Part shown: one piece after another, positions 1-7,299 of the stretch
How positions within the stretch are numbered: position 1 is the stretch's first letter
Layout: each line of letters starts with the position of its first letter
Source of the DNA: Candidatus Omnitrophota bacterium
Lineage (GTDB): Bacteria > Omnitrophota > Gorgyraeia > Velamenicoccales > JABMQK01
Direction of reading: 5' to 3'
NCBI GenBank assembly: GCA_028712915.1
Contig: JAQTPJ010000010.1
Coordinates: 1 to 13,710 of the forward strand
DNA length: 13,710 nt
Notes under the pieces: generated by a model
What the model was told of the DNA's origin: nothing
Database searches by the model: none
Seen by the model: the letters and a program-made list of their open reading frames with translations, nothing else
Translations under genes and position numbers: made by a program

Positions 1-716
1 GCAAGAACCGCATTTTGATTTTTCTTAGGCAACCTGAACATATCGTGAAGATGCCCGTCAATACGATAGCGCACCCTTAAATCTCTTTCTTCCGGCTCCA
101 AGTGTAAATCAGATGCCCTTTTTTTTAATGCCTCTGTAATCAAAAGGTCTACAATTTTTACAATAGGCGCCTTCTGGCTATCCTCAACGCTGCTTCCTAT
201 ATCAATATATTCTTCTTCTTTTGCGGCTTGCGAATCCTTATGTTGCGAACCGGCAACACCACTCATCTCTTGCGCAAAATTTCCTTTTTTATAGATATTG
301 TCAACTATTTTTACGATTTCTTTCTCGCTGGCAATCACAGGGTCTATTTCATATCCGGTAAAAACCTTTAAATCATCGATTACAAATATATTTAACGGAT
401 CGAACATCGCTACCGTAAGGGTATTGCCTATTAAAGATACCGCCATAACTTTATATTGTTTCGATACTTTTTCGGGGATTAAAGAAGCAATTTGAGGATC
501 TACTTTATAGCGGGAAAGATCCAAATATGGAATAAACAACTCCCTCGATAAAACAGCTAGCAATTCATGCTCCGTAATAAAACCTTCCTTTATCAATATA
601 TTCCTTAATTCAAGGCCTGTATTTTTTTGTATCTCAAGGGCCCTCTCCAACTGCTCTTGAGTTATATGCTTACCTTCTGTTAATATATCCGTTAATCTTT
701 TCTTTAATACGCCCAT
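1..716 (-). CDS. GspE/PilB-family secretion/pilus ATPase, second copy (N-terminal part; runs off the window)
   Basis: The 238 visible codons are open from ATG at 716 to the window edge, so the 3' part is missing. Residues about 1-145 form an MshEN (T2SSE_N) domain. An acidic linker follows (about 150-180), then the start of the T2SS/T4P ATPase N-terminal domain, with ASDLHLEP and RVRYRIDG. The Walker boxes lie outside the window. The family powers assembly of pilins or pseudopilins from the cytoplasmic face of the inner membrane. An AAGGA Shine-Dalgarno overlaps the end of the upstream ATPase gene, and only 5 bases separate that stop from this ATG, so the two are co-transcribed. Unlike its neighbour it keeps the usual His in SDLHLEP, so the two are diverged paralogues. 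PilB and GspE cannot be told apart here. Confidence 0.88.
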   Translation of the reverse strand, partial: MGVLKKRLTDILTEGKHITQEQLERALEIQKNTGLELRNILIKEGFITEHELLAVLSRELFIPYLDLSRYKVDPQIASLIPEKVSKQYKVMAVSLIGNTLTVAMFDPLNIFVIDDLKVFTGYEIDPVIASEKEIVKIVDNIYKKGNFAQEMSGVAGSQHKDSQAAKEEEYIDIGSSVEDSQKAPIVKIVDLLITEALKKRASDLHLEPEERDLRVRYRIDGHLHDMFRLPKKNQNAVL

Positions 717-721
717 GATTA

Positions 722-2446
722 TTATTCCTTGTCAATAGGTTCATCTTTAGCTGTCACGCGCAAGACCTCTTCCAGGCTTGTTATGCCCAGAAAACACTTA
801 GCCAATCCATCTTCTCTTAAAGTCTGCATTCCCTCTGTCCTAGCTACGCTTTTGAGCTTGTGTTCCTGTTGGCGCCCTAAAATTAGTTCTTTTATTTTCG
901 GGCTCAACATCAATACTTCCGATAAAACAATCCTGCCGGAATACCCGGAATTAAAACACTTCTTACAGCCTTTTCCCCTATAAAAAACAATCTCTTCTTT
1001 AGATTGTATTTGTAATTTTGACAAGACTGTTTCAGTAGGCACATAGTTTTCTTTACAGTGGGGACAAATTTTTCTTACCAGGCGCTGGGCAATAATACAG
1101 ATAACCGAAGAGGCGATAAGAAAAGGCTCTACTCCCATATTTACTAGACGCACAACAGTGCCTGCAGCAGTAGAAGTATGCAATGTGCTTAAAACAAGAT
1201 GCCCTGTCAAGGCGCTCTTTATGGCAATATCCACTGTGTCAAAATCGCGGATTTCACCAACCATAATAGTATCCGGATCCTGCCTTAATATATGGCGCAG
1301 GGCGCTGGCGAATGTTAAGCCTATCTCGTCTCTTATATTAACCTGGTTTATACCTTCCAATTGATATTCTACAGGGTCTTCTACGGTAATTATATTATCT
1401 GTGGGGGAATCAACAAACTTCAGAACAGAATACAAAGTAGTAGTTTTACCTGAACCCGTGGGGCCGGTTACTAAAATCATTCCATGAGGCTTGCTAGCGC
1501 ATTTTTTTATAACCTCCAGTGTCTTCTCCCCAAATCCCAACAAAGTTAAATCCAATGTCGCAGTAGTTTTATCCAATACCCTCAAAGCAACCTTTTCTCC
1601 GAAACTTGAAGGAAGTATGGATACGCGAAAATCAACTTCTTTATCTTTAACCTTAAACTTAAACCTGCCATCCTGCGGAAGGCGATGCTCGGCGATGTTT
1701 AAATCCGAAATTACCTTAATTCTCGAAATGATAGAATTATGGAATTGTTTCGGCGGAGATTCTATTTCCCTTAAAACGCCGTCCACTCTGATACGCACGC
1801 GCATCGTCTTTTCCAAAGGCTCGATTAAAAGATCCGACGACTTCATCTCCACAGCGCGCTCAAGGAGCGTATCTGTAAGGCGGATAACCGGAGTTTCCTG
1901 GGTTAAGCGCGTAAGTTCAGAGACATCCAAATCCTCTTCCCTATCTTCCTTGATTAATTCTAAGTTCTCCTCTTTAATATCATTTACTATTTCTTCTATA
2001 AGGTCTATCGCCTGTTCTTCATAGTAGTCTTCAATTATTTTTAATATTTCCACCTGCTGAGCAACAATGGGATTTATTTCATAACCGGTCAATGACTTTA
2101 CCTCATCCATGGCAAATATATTTAAAGGGTCAGCCATGGCGAGAGTAAGGGTATTGCCTATTTTAGATATAGGGACAACCTGGTAGTGCTTTGCGGTATT
2201 TTTAGGAATGAGTTTTAAGACTTCGCGGTCGATGGTAAAACGTGAAAGGTTAATTAAAGGAAGGCCCAACCCTTGGCTTAGCGCAGACATAAGATTCTTC
2301 TCGTCGATCAAATGCAGCTTAATCAGAATATCGCTTAGCCTGCCGCCCTGCTCTTTTTGTATACGTAGCGCTAAATTTATATCATCTTCGCTGAGGACTT
2401 TATTCTTGATTAAAATTTCTGTGAGTCTCTCTCTTAGGGAGGTCAT
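722..2446 (-). CDS. pilB: GspE/PilB-family type IV pilus / type II secretion assembly ATPase
   Basis: This 574-residue protein has the usual length and is complete. Residues 1-145 are an MshEN domain and about 147-175 an acidic linker. The ATPase core has Walker A at 328-335 (GPTGSGKT), an Asp box (ITVEDPVE, 353-360), Walker B near 394-401 (IMVGEIRD), a His box (HLVLSTLHT, 416-424) and a zinc-type CxxC pair at 461/464 and 494/497. It should be a hexameric cytoplasmic motor that assembles pilin or pseudopilin fibres. Its ATG overlaps the stop of the upstream MshEN gene as ATGA and there is no clear Shine-Dalgarno, which suggests translational coupling. One oddity is DLLIEP at 205-210, where the family usually has a His (SDxHxEP). 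The symbol is a best guess, because no pilin, PilC/GspF or secretin is in the window to separate PilB from GspE. Confidence 0.9.
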   Translation of the reverse strand: MTSLRERLTEILIKNKVLSEDDINLALRIQKEQGGRLSDILIKLHLIDEKNLMSALSQGLGLPLINLSRFTIDREVLKLIPKNTAKHYQVVPISKIGNTLTLAMADPLNIFAMDEVKSLTGYEINPIVAQQVEILKIIEDYYEEQAIDLIEEIVNDIKEENLELIKEDREEDLDVSELTRLTQETPVIRLTDTLLERAVEMKSSDLLIEPLEKTMRVRIRVDGVLREIESPPKQFHNSIISRIKVISDLNIAEHRLPQDGRFKFKVKDKEVDFRVSILPSSFGEKVALRVLDKTTATLDLTLLGFGEKTLEVIKKCASKPHGMILVTGPTGSGKTTTLYSVLKFVDSPTDNIITVEDPVEYQLEGINQVNIRDEIGLTFASALRHILRQDPDTIMVGEIRDFDTVDIAIKSALTGHLVLSTLHTSTAAGTVVRLVNMGVEPFLIASSVICIIAQRLVRKICPHCKENYVPTETVLSKLQIQSKEEIVFYRGKGCKKCFNSGYSGRIVLSEVLMLSPKIKELILGRQQEHKLKSVARTEGMQTLREDGLAKCFLGITSLEEVLRVTAKDEPIDKE

Positions 2447-2892
2447 TTATTCTTATAATAAGTTGCGATTGCGTTACGGATATCGGTGGTAGTGGCGACA
2501 AAAACCTGGACATTGCATTTTGTAATTTCCTCTATATCCTCGACCGCCTCTTTATTTAAAGGATTGCTCATCGCCAGAGTCAAATTATTGCCGATTTTAT
2601 CTACCGGCATAAGGCAATACTGTTTACACACATTCTCCGGGATAATCTTTAAAATTTCTGACTCTATTTCGTAATTAGCCAATGGCAAAAAAGGGAAACC
2701 GTATTGGGCAGTTATCGCATGGGCAATATCTTCTTCCTTGGCCATGCCCAACTCGACTATAACCTCTCCGATTAATCCGCCCCTTTCCTTCTGCACCTCA
2801 AGGGCTTTATCGAGGTTTTCTTTGGTGATTACTTTTCTCTCTATAAGCAACTCACCTAAAAGTTTTTCAGTGGCTTTTTTCAGAGGAAACAT
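2443..2892 (-). CDS. Stand-alone MshEN (T2SSE_N) domain protein
   Basis: This 149-residue protein is only an MshEN domain, the N-terminal module of GspE/PilB/MshE ATPases, with no ATPase part. It carries two helical repeats (about 11-34 and 40-63), then a beta-rich half containing ENVCKQYCLMPV and NNLTLAMSNPLN. In MshE this domain binds c-di-GMP through two 24-residue motifs of the form RLGxx(LVI)(LVI)xxG...Q. Here the repeats start with L instead of R (LLGELLIERK, LIGEVIVELG). The Gly at position 3 and the final Gln are kept in both, while the Gly at position 10 is kept only in the second. An AAGGA Shine-Dalgarno sits 8 bases before the ATG. It lies 25 bases after the GGDEF gene and overlaps the ATPase gene by 4 bases. 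It may regulate or scaffold that ATPase, which is inference. Confidence 0.82.
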   Translation of the reverse strand: MFPLKKATEKLLGELLIERKVITKENLDKALEVQKERGGLIGEVIVELGMAKEEDIAHAITAQYGFPFLPLANYEIESEILKIIPENVCKQYCLMPVDKIGNNLTLAMSNPLNKEAVEDIEEITKCNVQVFVATTTDIRNAIATYYKNK

Positions 2893-2917
2893 AAATTTGT
2901 TCCTTTAAGTACCTTTC

Positions 2918-4327
2918 TTATGATTTGATTACGTTCTTTTCTTCTTTAGCTAATTTTAATAAACTCTCTGCCTTCTGCGCCAAATCTTTAGCGCAGGCGC
3001 CGTCTATAGGGTTTTCCGATACGGCTCCGCAAACTGCAAGGCCGACCTTTTTCTCCTGGACAAAGAAATTCTCTATTTTTTCCCTTATCTCTTCGGCCAA
3101 TATGACAGATTGCTTCTTATTTTTTTCCGGTAGAATAACGGCAAATTCGCTATCACCATACCTGGCTACTTTATCTATCTCCCTGCAGTTCTTCTCCAAT
3201 AATTTAGCGACCTTCTTTAGAACATCCTCGCTGGCCAGCTCTCCGGAAGAACTTAAAAACTCCCTGAAATTCCCTATGGAGAAAAGCAAGAACGCGCAAG
3301 GCCTCTGGTAAATCACCGCCCTTTTAATTTCTTCATCCAACCTGTTTAGGATAAAACTCTTATTATATAAACCTGTCAAAGCGTCCTTTATTTCCAATTT
3401 CTGCACGCGATTAGCCAAATAATCATTTTCTATGGCAATGGAAATCTGTTTGGCAAATACCACTAACAACTCTGCGTCGTCGTTAGTATATTCCACTTCG
3501 GGATGAGAAGTGCCTATCCCTAAGAATCCAGCGACTCTCGCATGGCGAAAAATCGGCATGAAAAGCACATTGATAGTGCCAAGCATATGCTGTAATTCGA
3601 CGGACTTACTGTCAGTCTGCTGCTTACCCACAATTAAACCGCTTTTATTTAACAGCATAACATCAAATATCTTGCGAGCTCCATCTGTCAATAAAGAATC
3701 CTGCAAGTTATCCGAAATTCCCTGTTGAGCGCAAACCTTAAAATTATCTGTTTCTTCTTTTATGACCAAAAGTACCCATGTAGAATTCTTCAACTGGGCA
3801 AGCCTGCTTACCGTTATATCGAAAATCTCCTTTAGGGCTGCTCCCTGGGTGATTAAATTGCTGATTTGCAAAAGTCCTGAAAGCACTATAACGCGTTTGT
3901 TTATTTCATCGTTAATTTCTTTTGTGCGCTCGCCGTAATTCCTCAATTCGTCCATATTGTCGCGTATGTGGCGGGTAATCTGGTTGAGGGCGTTTCCTAA
4001 ATCCCCTATTTCGTCTTCCCTGCTAATCTCTATCGTTTTATTATACTGACCGTTGGCGATATTTTTTACTTCCGAACTTATGGTGACAATGGGGTCAACT
4101 ATCTGTTTTGCCAGAAGAAAGCCTATAGCCGCAATCCCGGCAGAAACAACAAGCGAAATAATTATTTGCAGATTTGAGAAGGGTATTTTGGAAGTATAAG
4201 GATTGTAAACGAAGAACAGATAAACACAGACCAAAAGAGGTATAATTGACATAAGGCTGAATGCGATCCTTAGCTTGTATTGCAGGCCTCTGGAAGCTAA
4301 AGATAAACCCTTATTTGTCAATCCCAT
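2918..4327 (-). CDS. Membrane HAMP-GAF-degenerate GGDEF protein, probable c-di-GMP receptor
   Basis: 469 residues. Two transmembrane helices (about 20-41 and 52-73) flank a very short external loop. A HAMP linker (about 70-125), a helical segment, a GAF domain (about 150-300) and a GGDEF domain (about 310-465) follow. The GGDEF fold is clear (DALTGLYNK at 315-323), but the signature is GDSEF (391-395). The metal-binding DxD stretch reads SIGNF (350-354), and the guanine-binding Asn and Asp are replaced (FREFLSSSG, then ASEDVL). Diguanylate cyclase activity is therefore unlikely. The inhibitory-site RxxD motif is intact (R382-D385) at the normal five-residue distance from the signature. This pattern fits a c-di-GMP receptor, as in PelD-type proteins (established for that family, inferred here). 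It is the first gene after its own promoter, with an AAAGGGG Shine-Dalgarno, and leads the MshEN/ATPase genes. Confidence 0.87.
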   Translation of the reverse strand: MGLTNKGLSLASRGLQYKLRIAFSLMSIIPLLVCVYLFFVYNPYTSKIPFSNLQIIISLVVSAGIAAIGFLLAKQIVDPIVTISSEVKNIANGQYNKTIEISREDEIGDLGNALNQITRHIRDNMDELRNYGERTKEINDEINKRVIVLSGLLQISNLITQGAALKEIFDITVSRLAQLKNSTWVLLVIKEETDNFKVCAQQGISDNLQDSLLTDGARKIFDVMLLNKSGLIVGKQQTDSKSVELQHMLGTINVLFMPIFRHARVAGFLGIGTSHPEVEYTNDDAELLVVFAKQISIAIENDYLANRVQKLEIKDALTGLYNKSFILNRLDEEIKRAVIYQRPCAFLLFSIGNFREFLSSSGELASEDVLKKVAKLLEKNCREIDKVARYGDSEFAVILPEKNKKQSVILAEEIREKIENFFVQEKKVGLAVCGAVSENPIDGACAKDLAQKAESLLKLAKEEKNVIKS

Positions 4328-4369
4328 TATGCACCCCTTTCTTCTTAATTATTTTTCATATATTACATA

Positions 4370-4398
4370 ACTATATATGATATTGAAAATTATGTCAA
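4370..4398 (-). promoter_or_regulatory. Sigma-70-type promoter for the GGDEF-MshEN-ATPase operon
   Basis: The minus strand reads TTGACA (4398-4393), a 17-base spacer, then TATAGT (4375-4370). That is a perfect -35 and five of six matches at -10. The expected transcript start is near 4363, giving a leader of about 36 bases with an AAAGGGG ribosome site just before the ATG at 4327. The -35 box is made of the last two sense codons (TTG ACA, Leu-Thr) of the radical SAM gene. This marks the start of a new transcription unit. Confidence 0.7.
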
Positions 4399-6159
4399 TG
4401 CTTTTCGAAATTCGTCTTTTAAAAACTCTTTATTAATGCCCATATCGATAAAATCCCAAGGCAAGGTTTTCTCTAATGCTATAGACCGAGTAGCAGACTC
4501 TTCTATATCAAATCCGTTTTCTGAGAATGCCTGCTGCCAAATATCAAAATTAAAACAATCACTCCACTGGTCAAACTGGGCGCCCTTATCAAAGGCTGAT
4601 TGAATAACTTTAGATAACCCTCTATGCCCGCGGGACAAAGCCGCCTCCACTACGCTTATGTGCACATTATGGAAATTTATTTTTATTTTACTCTCAAGCC
4701 CAGGCCTGGATAATATTAATTTCTTTAAATAGCCCTGCTTCCTTCTGGTTTCATCCATCTTAGACATATTCAGCCATTGAAAAGGCGTATGCGGCTTGGG
4801 GATAAACGTGGAAATACTTAAACTTATCTGCGCCGCCTGCCTGGCAAAATCCTTTCTTAGATAAGATAATTTAGACGCCAAATCAACTATCGCCTCCAAG
4901 TCGCTATCGTTTTCTTTGGGCAGGCCAATCATAAAATATAATTTAATCCTCTGATACCCCGCTTTATAAGCTCCTTTTGCCGCCTGGAATAACTCTTCGA
5001 TATTAATATCTTTATTTATTATACGGCGCAACCTATCCGTGCCTGCCTCAGGCGCAAAAGTCAAACCTGTCTTTCGCTGTGAAGACAAAAGACGGGAAAC
5101 ATTCTCGGTTATATTCTTTGGCCTCACCGACGGCAAAGCAATGCTTACCGCCTTCCTGCTGAAATATTTTATTAATCTGCCTACCAGCCCTTCCATAAAA
5201 GGATAATCCGAACTGGATAACGATAATAAGGATATTTGCTCATATCCTGAAACCTTATATAGCCTTTTTGCTAAATTAAAAATTACCTTTGGCGAACGTA
5301 TGCGCAAAGGAGAAAAATAACTGTGCGCCTGGCAAAAACGGCAGCGGTGCGGGCATCCGCGCATAATCTCTATGCCTATACGGTCATGGATAACCTCTAC
5401 ATTGGGGACTATCCAGCTCAACGGCCTCAAACATTTATCCAAATTTTTTACATACACTTTTTTTATAACTGAAGGTATGCCGTTTTTGCCAGGCGTAAAC
5501 TCCTTCACCGTCATATCCTTGTCATATTCCACATTGTAAAACTGCGGAACATATATGCCGGGGACTTTGCTCAATTCTATCAACAATTCCTCTTTCCTGG
5601 CGCATACGCTGCCGTATTTCTTCTTAAACTTAGTGCATATCTTTACTATATCAACTATTACCTCTTCCGCTTCTCCAATAACAATAAGGTCAAAGAAATC
5701 GGCAATCGGTTCAGGATTCAAGCTGCAGTTTCCTCCGGCAATTATTAAAGGAAAACCCGCACCCCTTTCTTTCGCCGTGAAAGGAATGCCGCTTAAAGAA
5801 AACATGCTCAATATATTGGTATAATTTAATTCGTTATTGACGGAAAAACCTAGTAAATCAAACTTTCCCAAAGGGGTGCCTGATTCTAATGAAGTCAATT
5901 TCAGGGAATTATCTTTAAGGACTTTCTGATAATCCGGCCAAGGGCAGAACGCGCGCTCGCAGGCTAAATCTTTCCTTGAATTTAGGATATCGTATAAAAT
6001 CCTGATGCCTAAATTACTCATCCCTATATCGTATAATTCGGGAAAACAAAGGCAGGCATTAAATTTAATCCTGGCGGGATTTTTATTTACGGCGTTATGC
6101 TCGCGGCCTATATAACGCGCCGGGCGCATAACATTCAAAAGAATATCTTCGAATGACAT
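4390..6159 (-). CDS. TIGR03960-type B12-binding-domain radical SAM protein
   Basis: 589 residues from the ATG at 6159. A TTG start at 6174 would add five residues but has no ribosome site, and the start MSFEDILL followed by RPARYIG fits the family. The N-terminal half resembles the cobalamin-binding-like region (LPELYDIGMSN-type segment, IAGGNCSLNPEP, IVIGEAEE). The radical SAM motif CPHRCRFC has cysteines at 269, 273 and 276. LTFAPEAGTDRLRR and a C-terminal LPWDFIDMG block are typical of this family. The reaction is unknown. In Firmicutes and others the family is coded next to, or fused with, a DUF2344 (TIGR03936) protein and lies near rodA, rng and rplU. Here rodA is the upstream neighbour (45 bases), but no DUF2344 partner follows. 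It probably belongs to the elongasome transcription unit. Confidence 0.9.
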   Translation of the reverse strand: MSFEDILLNVMRPARYIGREHNAVNKNPARIKFNACLCFPELYDIGMSNLGIRILYDILNSRKDLACERAFCPWPDYQKVLKDNSLKLTSLESGTPLGKFDLLGFSVNNELNYTNILSMFSLSGIPFTAKERGAGFPLIIAGGNCSLNPEPIADFFDLIVIGEAEEVIVDIVKICTKFKKKYGSVCARKEELLIELSKVPGIYVPQFYNVEYDKDMTVKEFTPGKNGIPSVIKKVYVKNLDKCLRPLSWIVPNVEVIHDRIGIEIMRGCPHRCRFCQAHSYFSPLRIRSPKVIFNLAKRLYKVSGYEQISLLSLSSSDYPFMEGLVGRLIKYFSRKAVSIALPSVRPKNITENVSRLLSSQRKTGLTFAPEAGTDRLRRIINKDINIEELFQAAKGAYKAGYQRIKLYFMIGLPKENDSDLEAIVDLASKLSYLRKDFARQAAQISLSISTFIPKPHTPFQWLNMSKMDETRRKQGYLKKLILSRPGLESKIKINFHNVHISVVEAALSRGHRGLSKVIQSAFDKGAQFDQWSDCFNFDIWQQAFSENGFDIEESATRSIALEKTLPWDFIDMGINKEFLKDEFRKALT

Positions 6160-6170
6160 AATAATCTTAT

Positions 6171-6188
6171 TCAATCAAATCAATCAAA
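6171..6188 (-). repeat. Perfect tandem duplication of a 9-mer
   Basis: TCAATCAAA occurs twice head to tail (6171-6179 and 6180-6188) in the 45-base gap between rodA and the radical SAM gene. It lies just upstream of the preferred ATG. It may be replication slippage or a binding site; nothing else supports a function. Confidence 0.5.
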
Positions 6189-6204
6189 ACGATTTATAAT
6201 AAAT

Positions 6205-7299
6205 TTAATACCGCTTGCTGATATTAAGCACTATCCCTATCAATAAGAATAAGCTAACCAGGGAAGAACCGCCGTAGCTTATAAACGGCAGAGGCAGGCC
6301 GACGACAGGCATAAAACCTGCGGTCATGGCGATATTAATAAAGAATTGAATGAATATTAAACTGGCAATACACAAACATAAATTTTTCGCAAATGGATCG
6401 TGGACCAAACCCGCAAGCCTCAATATCCTTTTTATCAAAATATAAAACAGGATTATCAAAATTATACTGCCCAGAAAACCCCATTCTTCTCCTATAGTCG
6501 AATATATAAAATCTGTGTGCCTTTCGGGCAGGAAATTCAGCTGGTTCTGCGTGCCGGAAAACCACCCTTTGCCGACCAACCTGCCTGAACCCACAGCTAT
6601 TTTTGATTGTATGATGGTGTAGCCCGCTCCCAATGGGTCGCGGTTAGGATTCAAAAACACAAGCAGCCTGTCCTTCTGGTAATCGCGCAACGACATCCAT
6701 ATAAAAGGGCTAAGCAATAAAAACAGCGATATAGAAATCAAAATATACCTGAATCTTACTCCTATAAAAAACACCATTATCAAAAATATTAAAAGATAAA
6801 TTATGGCTGTGCCCAAATCAGGCTGCGCCAATACCAATATGGTAAGGCCGCCGGTTATGATCAAAGGTATAACAAACCCTTTCAATGCAGACGACTGCTT
6901 TTTAACGACAGCTAATTCATCAAAAGACTTTTTGCTGAAATAACGCGATAAGACTATTATCAAAACTAACTTTCCGAACTCTGAAGGCTGAAAGTTAAAC
7001 CCGCCTAACTCGAGCCACCTCTGCGCACCGAGTATGCTGCGGCCAAAAATTAAAACAAAAAACAAAACAAATAAAGCCAAAGCGTATAAAGGCCAGGCAA
7101 AATCCCAAAGTTTATGATAATCTATATTGCTAAAAACCCACATTATAAATAAACCCGCAAGAATCCAGATAACCTGCCTGAAGAATATATCGCTCCTCAA
7201 AAATTCTCCTTTAACATGGCAGCTGCTGTATAGAGTAGCCAGGGAAAACAATAAAATTATAACCGTGATAAATAAAACTATACGGTCTATCTTATGCAT
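6205..7299 (-). CDS. rodA: RodA, SEDS-family peptidoglycan glycosyltransferase
   Basis: This 364-residue polytopic membrane protein has about ten transmembrane helices. RodA polymerises lipid II into glycan strands during side-wall growth, together with PBP2. Family marks are GAQRWLELG (91-99), QPSEFGK (104-110), QPDLGTA (159-165), LPERHTDFIYSTIGEEWGF (257-275) and GLPLPFISYGGSS (334-346). Asp263 in HTDF matches the essential Asp of SEDS polymerases. The ATG overlaps the end of the PBP2 gene by 8 bases, and an AAGAGGG ribosome site precedes it. The position directly after mrdA and the overlap support RodA over the related FtsW. It is the last elongasome gene here. Confidence 0.96.
   Translation of the reverse strand: MHKIDRIVLFITVIILLFSLATLYSSCHVKGEFLRSDIFFRQVIWILAGLFIMWVFSNIDYHKLWDFAWPLYALALFVLFFVLIFGRSILGAQRWLELGGFNFQPSEFGKLVLIIVLSRYFSKKSFDELAVVKKQSSALKGFVIPLIITGGLTILVLAQPDLGTAIIYLLIFLIMVFFIGVRFRYILISISLFLLLSPFIWMSLRDYQKDRLLVFLNPNRDPLGAGYTIIQSKIAVGSGRLVGKGWFSGTQNQLNFLPERHTDFIYSTIGEEWGFLGSIILIILFYILIKRILRLAGLVHDPFAKNLCLCIASLIFIQFFINIAMTAGFMPVVGLPLPFISYGGSSLVSLFLLIGIVLNISKRY

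Noticed and set aside
725..735. TTGACA near the end of the first ATPase gene as a promoter
   Set aside because: A correctly spaced -10 would fall inside the next gene and no TATAAT-like hexamer is there; the genes are five bases apart.
1491..2024. Plus-strand open frame of 177 codons opposite the ATPase gene
   Set aside because: It mirrors the codons of a clear, full-length ATPase, has Ser/Leu-rich low-information content and no ribosome site. Other plus-strand frames are the same kind of shadow.
6160..6174. TTG start of the radical SAM protein five codons upstream
   Set aside because: No ribosome site precedes it, and the family pattern begins at the ATG (MSFEDILL).
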